DNA of 25,295 nt from Oscillibacter sp. UBA6647. GTDB taxonomy: Bacteria > Bacillota > Clostridia > Oscillospirales > Oscillospiraceae. Of this stretch, positions 22,237 through 25,295 are shown one piece after another (positions within the stretch are counted from its first letter, which is position 1; each line of letters starts with the position of its first letter). Made by a program: the position numbers and the translations under genes. Location: assembly GCA_002455655.1 (NCBI GenBank), contig DKLF01000020.1, positions 1 to 25,295 of the forward strand, written 5' to 3'. Below the pieces are notes generated by a model. That model was given only the letters and a program-made list of their open reading frames with translations. It did no database searches and was not told the DNA's origin.

Positions 22237-23496
22237 TTAAAGCATACCTGCCAGAATTTCCTTAGCGAACTCAACTGAAATTTTCTGGGCAGCAATCATC
22301 TTTGCAACCACCTCATCCAATTGCCCTTCCGTAGCGCCGGCCACGGTGGCAAGGTTGCGGGCATGAAGCTTCATGTGGCCCTTCTGGATTCCGTCGGTGG
22401 CAAGCGCCCGCAGGGCGGCAAAATTCTGCGCCAGTCCCACGGCGGCGATGACCTGCGCCAGCTCCGCGGCGGTGGTCACGCCCAAAAGCTTGACGCATGC
22501 CTGCGCGGCGGGGTGGATCTTCGTGGCGCCGCCCACCAGTCCCACGGGGGTAGGCAGCTCAATGGAGCCGGTGAGATCTCCGTTTGCATCCTTCTCCCAG
22601 CGGGTCAAAGAGGTATAGCGGCCGCCCCGGGCGCAATAGGAATGTACACCGGCCTCAATACCGCGCCAGTCATTGCCCGTTGCGACGATGACGGGATCAA
22701 TTCCGTTCATAATGCCCTTGTTGCTAGTGGCTGCCCGATAGGGGTCCGCCGTCGCAAAGGCGTAGGCCGCCACAACGCCGTCCACCACGTCCTCGCCGCC
22801 AATGGCCTCTTTGGTAAATTTCGCGGTGGCGCGAGCCAGACGGTGATCCGCCAGATTGGAGAGAATCCGAAGCTTCACTGTGCCGCCTGTAAGCCGCTCA
22901 ATGGTAGGAGCGACGGCCTCCGCCATAGTGTTTACAGCGTTGGCGCCCATGGCGTCGCCGGTGTCCACCAGCAGATGCGTTACCACCATAGGACCAATTT
23001 CAGAATCCACGATGCGCACTTCCAGATCCTTTGCGCCGCCGGTAATTTTCACCAGCACAGGGTCCTTGGCGTTGGCAATGTCCAGAATTTCCTGCTTGTG
23101 GTGCAGGATAATCTGGCGGGCAAAAAAGGGATTTGCCACGCCGATGCACTGGACCTGGGAAATCATGATGTTGCCGGTATAGCTGGTGGTGAAGCCGCCG
23201 GCCTCCCGGGCCATTTTCGCCGCGTTGGACGCGGCGGCCACAACGGAGGCCTCTTCCACCACCATGGGGATGATATACTCCTTGCTGTTGATGAGGAAGT
23301 TCATCGCCACACCAATGGGCAACTGATAGGTTCCGATGACGTTTTCAATCACATGATTCGCCGTTTCCAGACTCAGTGCGCCGGGATTGGTCAGGCGGCT
23401 CAGCTCTTCCTCCGTCAAACCGGAAAACTCTGCCGCCTCCGCGGCTCTCTCCTGAACCGACAGCTTATGGAATCCGGGATATTGATTTGTTTTCAT
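22237..23496 (-). CDS. mvaA: Hydroxymethylglutaryl-CoA reductase, class II (degradative type)
   Basis: The protein has 419 residues, from ATG 23496 with AAAGGAG upstream. It interconverts HMG-CoA and mevalonate with two rounds of NAD(P)H/NAD(P)+. Class II motifs and catalytic residues are all present: ENVIGTYQLPIGVAMNF (51-67), the catalytic Glu in VVEEASVVAA (E81), the cofactor-site DAMGAN (180-185), Lys259 and Asn263 in SNKGIMNG, Asp275 in TGNDWR, and the C-terminal catalytic His in the segment GHMKLHARN (372-380). It closely resembles Pseudomonas mevalonii mvaA, which runs in the oxidative, mevalonate-consuming direction. The gene sits behind two AtuA-type genes and before a carboxylate-type permease. 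No mevalonate kinase or HMG-CoA synthase gene is nearby, supporting a catabolic role. HMG-CoA lyase is not in the window. Confidence 0.95.
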   Translation of the reverse strand: MKTNQYPGFHKLSVQERAAEAAEFSGLTEEELSRLTNPGALSLETANHVIENVIGTYQLPIGVAMNFLINSKEYIIPMVVEEASVVAAASNAAKMAREAGGFTTSYTGNIMISQVQCIGVANPFFARQIILHHKQEILDIANAKDPVLVKITGGAKDLEVRIVDSEIGPMVVTHLLVDTGDAMGANAVNTMAEAVAPTIERLTGGTVKLRILSNLADHRLARATAKFTKEAIGGEDVVDGVVAAYAFATADPYRAATSNKGIMNGIDPVIVATGNDWRGIEAGVHSYCARGGRYTSLTRWEKDANGDLTGSIELPTPVGLVGGATKIHPAAQACVKLLGVTTAAELAQVIAAVGLAQNFAALRALATDGIQKGHMKLHARNLATVAGATEGQLDEVVAKMIAAQKISVEFAKEILAGML

Positions 23497-23541
23497 TGGA
23501 AACACTCCTTTCAAAAATCAGGGCTTTTCCGCAGCCTGTAT

Positions 23542-23862
23542 TTACCAGTTGGTGTTTACCTTCATCCGCATGAAGGCGGACCCCATGGACTTCCCCAAAC
23601 TGTCCAGCCGCAGGGAATGGGTGGCGCCGCCGCCCAGCGCGTGCTTCATCACAAAGTTCATCCCGTGGAGGGTATCCACATCGTAGCGGGTGATCTCGCC
23701 CTTTACCATGCCGCCAAAGTAGTCCCGGACCCGCTCCACGGTAAGAATGCGCTTGAGATATTCGTAGTCCTTGGGGTCCCGCGCGAAAATACACACGTTG
23801 CTGGTGTCGCCCTTGTCCCCGCTGCGTCCGTGGGCCAGCGTGTTCAGATAGACCGTTGCCAT
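23542..23862 (-). CDS. AtuA C-terminal-domain-like protein
   Basis: The protein has 106 residues, starting one base after the AtuA stop, with GGAGGTGA inside the AtuA end. It opens VYLNTLAHGRSGDKGDTSNV, which is the conserved start of the small domain found at the C-terminus of long AtuA proteins. In many bacteria this domain is fused to AtuA; here it is a separate chain, so the two probably form a complex. The GRSGDKGD motif and the FVMKHALGGGATHSLRLD segment are the family marks. The exact biochemical activity of the domain is unknown to me. Confidence 0.88.
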   Translation of the reverse strand: MATVYLNTLAHGRSGDKGDTSNVCIFARDPKDYEYLKRILTVERVRDYFGGMVKGEITRYDVDTLHGMNFVMKHALGGGATHSLRLDSLGKSMGSAFMRMKVNTNW

Positions 23863-23863
23863 A

Positions 23864-25231
23864 TCACTTCACCTCCAGAATGTGAGATTCCAGCCGAACT
23901 GCGTCTCTGGGAATCAGCGTGGGCCACAGGCCAATCACGTCGGTGACGTGGGCGCGGCCGCCGAAGAAGGAGGCGCCCGGCGGGCCGTTGAGCTGCAAAG
24001 GGCTGATCTCCGGAATGATGAGCTGCGCGTCCTTTTTCTCCTTGGTGCGAATGGCGATGCGGAGGACCACCTCATTCATGCGGCGGATCAGGTCTTCGTC
24101 CACCTCCGCCACGTCCAGATGCAGGGCGTTGAGGCCTACATAGTCAATCCGCAGGTCCTCGTACCGCATCCCTTTGCGCTCCATCTTTTTCATCAGGATA
24201 TCTGCGGCGTACTGCGCCTTCTCATAGGCGTCGGGCCAGGCGAAGGACAGATAGGTGACTACCTTGTATCCGGCGTGATAGCCCAGACACAGCTTCAATT
24301 GGTCCGGCTTTGCTTTGCCCTTCACGCCGCCCACCCGCACGCGGTTGTCGCCGCTCTGGGTGAGGGCGGCATGGCTGATATCCACCGTGACGTCGGGCGT
24401 GATATAGTTGGCAGGGTCGTGGACCTCGTACAGGAACTGCTCCTTGCAGGACTGCTCGGAAATCAGTCCGCCGCAGTCGGGCGCTTTGGTGATGTGGAAG
24501 TCGCCCTCCGTCAGCTCTGCAATCGGGAACCCCAGCCGGTCCATGTCCGGAACGCCGCGCCAGTCGTACTCGAAGTTGCCGCCGGAGCCCTGTCCGCCGC
24601 ACTCCAGCAGGTGTCCGGCCATGATGCCCCGGGCCAGATTATCCAGATCGTCGTCTTTCCAGCCAAACTCATACGCCAGAGGCGCAAGAAACATGGCGCT
24701 GTCCGCCGCCCGTCCCGTGAGCACCGTGTTTGCTCCCTGCGCAAGACAGTCCATAATAGGCTCCCGCCCAAAATAGACGTTGGCGTTCACCAGTTTATCT
24801 TTGATCTCATTGAAATCGCCCACGTCGTCCATGTTTTTAAACTCGCAGCCGTCTGCAATCATTTTGGGGATTTCGTCCAGCAGATCGTCGCCGGTGACAT
24901 ACCCGATTTTATAGCCGTGCATTTCCTGCTCCTCCGCCACGGCTCTCAGCGCTTCCACCGCACCGGGAATGTTCATGCCTCCGGCGTTGGTGATAATGCC
25001 GATTTTCTTTTCATAGGACTCTCTGCCAACCTCTTTCATCAGGCTGATAAAGTCCCGGGCGTAGCCGGCGGCGGAGTTTTTCATCTTCTGGCGCTGCATA
25101 ATGGATAGCGTCAGCTCCGCCAGATAGTCGCAGGCCATATAATTCAGGTTTCCGTGCCGAATCATGTGGATGGCCGCGTCCGGGCTGTCGCCCCAGAAAC
25201 CCTGACCGCCGCCAATGGATATTTTCTTCAC
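23864..25231 (-). CDS. Acyclic terpene utilization AtuA family protein (DUF1446)
   Basis: The protein has 455 residues, with a GTG start at 25231 and AGAAGGAG ten bases upstream. The family signature is clear: ISIGGGQGFWGDSPDAAIHM at the N-terminus, MACDYLAELTLSIMQRQ, GIITNAGGMNIPGA, and RAADSAMFLAPLAYEFGW. AtuA is needed for growth of Pseudomonas citronellolis on acyclic terpenes such as citronellol and geraniol, where HMG-CoA-type C6 intermediates arise, but its reaction is not settled. Here it heads an operon with its small partner, HMG-CoA reductase and a carboxylate-type permease. That suggests work on a branched 3-hydroxy or 3-methyl acid or its CoA ester. Confidence 0.9.
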   Translation of the reverse strand: MKKISIGGGQGFWGDSPDAAIHMIRHGNLNYMACDYLAELTLSIMQRQKMKNSAAGYARDFISLMKEVGRESYEKKIGIITNAGGMNIPGAVEALRAVAEEQEMHGYKIGYVTGDDLLDEIPKMIADGCEFKNMDDVGDFNEIKDKLVNANVYFGREPIMDCLAQGANTVLTGRAADSAMFLAPLAYEFGWKDDDLDNLARGIMAGHLLECGGQGSGGNFEYDWRGVPDMDRLGFPIAELTEGDFHITKAPDCGGLISEQSCKEQFLYEVHDPANYITPDVTVDISHAALTQSGDNRVRVGGVKGKAKPDQLKLCLGYHAGYKVVTYLSFAWPDAYEKAQYAADILMKKMERKGMRYEDLRIDYVGLNALHLDVAEVDEDLIRRMNEVVLRIAIRTKEKKDAQLIIPEISPLQLNGPPGASFFGGRAHVTDVIGLWPTLIPRDAVRLESHILEVK

Positions 25232-25286
25232 GTCCTAACATCTCCTTCTATTTTTGTTCGTGAAATACAATTTCCTCAACACCTTG

Positions 25287-25295
25287 ATTATAACA
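25287..25295 (-). promoter_or_regulatory. Extended -10 element of the AtuA/HMG-CoA reductase operon
   Basis: On the minus strand the edge reads TGTTATAAT, a perfect extended -10 box (TG-N-TATAAT). It lies about 55 bases before the AtuA start, giving a plausible short leader. The -35 region is outside the window. Confidence 0.6.

Noticed and set aside
22321..23946. Long plus-strand open frame (541 codons) across the HMG-CoA reductase region
   Set aside because: It is antisense to the reductase and AtuA C-domain genes, which have clear family motifs and ribosome binding sites. Its translation is His/Gly-rich and unrelated to any family, a usual shadow in GC-rich DNA.
1..25295. CRISPR arrays, tRNA or rRNA genes, insertion sequences
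   Set aside because: No regularly spaced repeats, cloverleaf-like sequences, rRNA motifs or transposase genes were recognised.

Overview
The window looks like chromosome from a GC-rich anaerobic member of the Bacillota, class Clostridia, most likely Oscillospiraceae-like (Flavonifractor/Oscillibacter type). The grounds are GC-rich coding sequence with AT-rich intergenic regions, AGGAGG-type ribosome binding sites, near-consensus sigma-A promoters, alanine/serine/glycine-rich lipoprotein linkers, and a DUF6219-DUF6110-P-type ATPase module that I associate with gut Clostridia. No rRNA, tRNA, CRISPR array, insertion sequence or phage gene was seen. The species-level placement is inference.

Layout. 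(1) 1-2400: a class III aminotransferase (minus, cut by the left edge) diverges from a YkvI-type membrane transporter (plus). The intergenic region holds a tandem pair of palindromic operator-like sites. (2) 2400-5435: a metal-transport-like unit with a promoter, a 27-aa membrane peptide, a DUF6110 protein and a P1B-type ATPase broken by one frameshift, ending in a strong terminator. (3) 5480-8903: a NitT/TauT-type ABC uptake operon (lipoprotein, permease, ATPase). Its 440-nt leader has a perfect consensus promoter, a palindromic operator at the start site, a 38-aa peptide with Cys codons, an intrinsic terminator, a second 22-aa Cys-rich peptide and a 13-bp hairpin. This looks like attenuation, probably tied to cysteine or sulfur supply. 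(4) 9020-18873: one long operon with a BMP/PnrA-type nucleoside ABC importer (lipoprotein, dual ATPase, two permeases) followed by three amidohydrolases: two diverged adenine-deaminase-like enzymes flanking a TRZ/ATZ-type deaminase. It probably imports and deaminates purine-like compounds. (5) 19050-25295, minus strand and convergent with unit 4 across a perfect bidirectional terminator: AtuA, its small C-terminal-domain partner, a class II HMG-CoA reductase, a two-helix membrane protein, a TctA-type permease and then an AEC carrier.

The most interesting parts are the dual-leader attenuator of unit 3 and the unit 5 operon. The latter joins HMG-CoA reductase to AtuA proteins and a carboxylate-type permease, with no other mevalonate-pathway gene visible. 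I read it as a candidate for uptake and catabolism of mevalonate or a related branched hydroxy-acid. The paired, diverged adenine-deaminase homologues of unit 4 are also worth attention, because one has lost two histidines that the family normally keeps.
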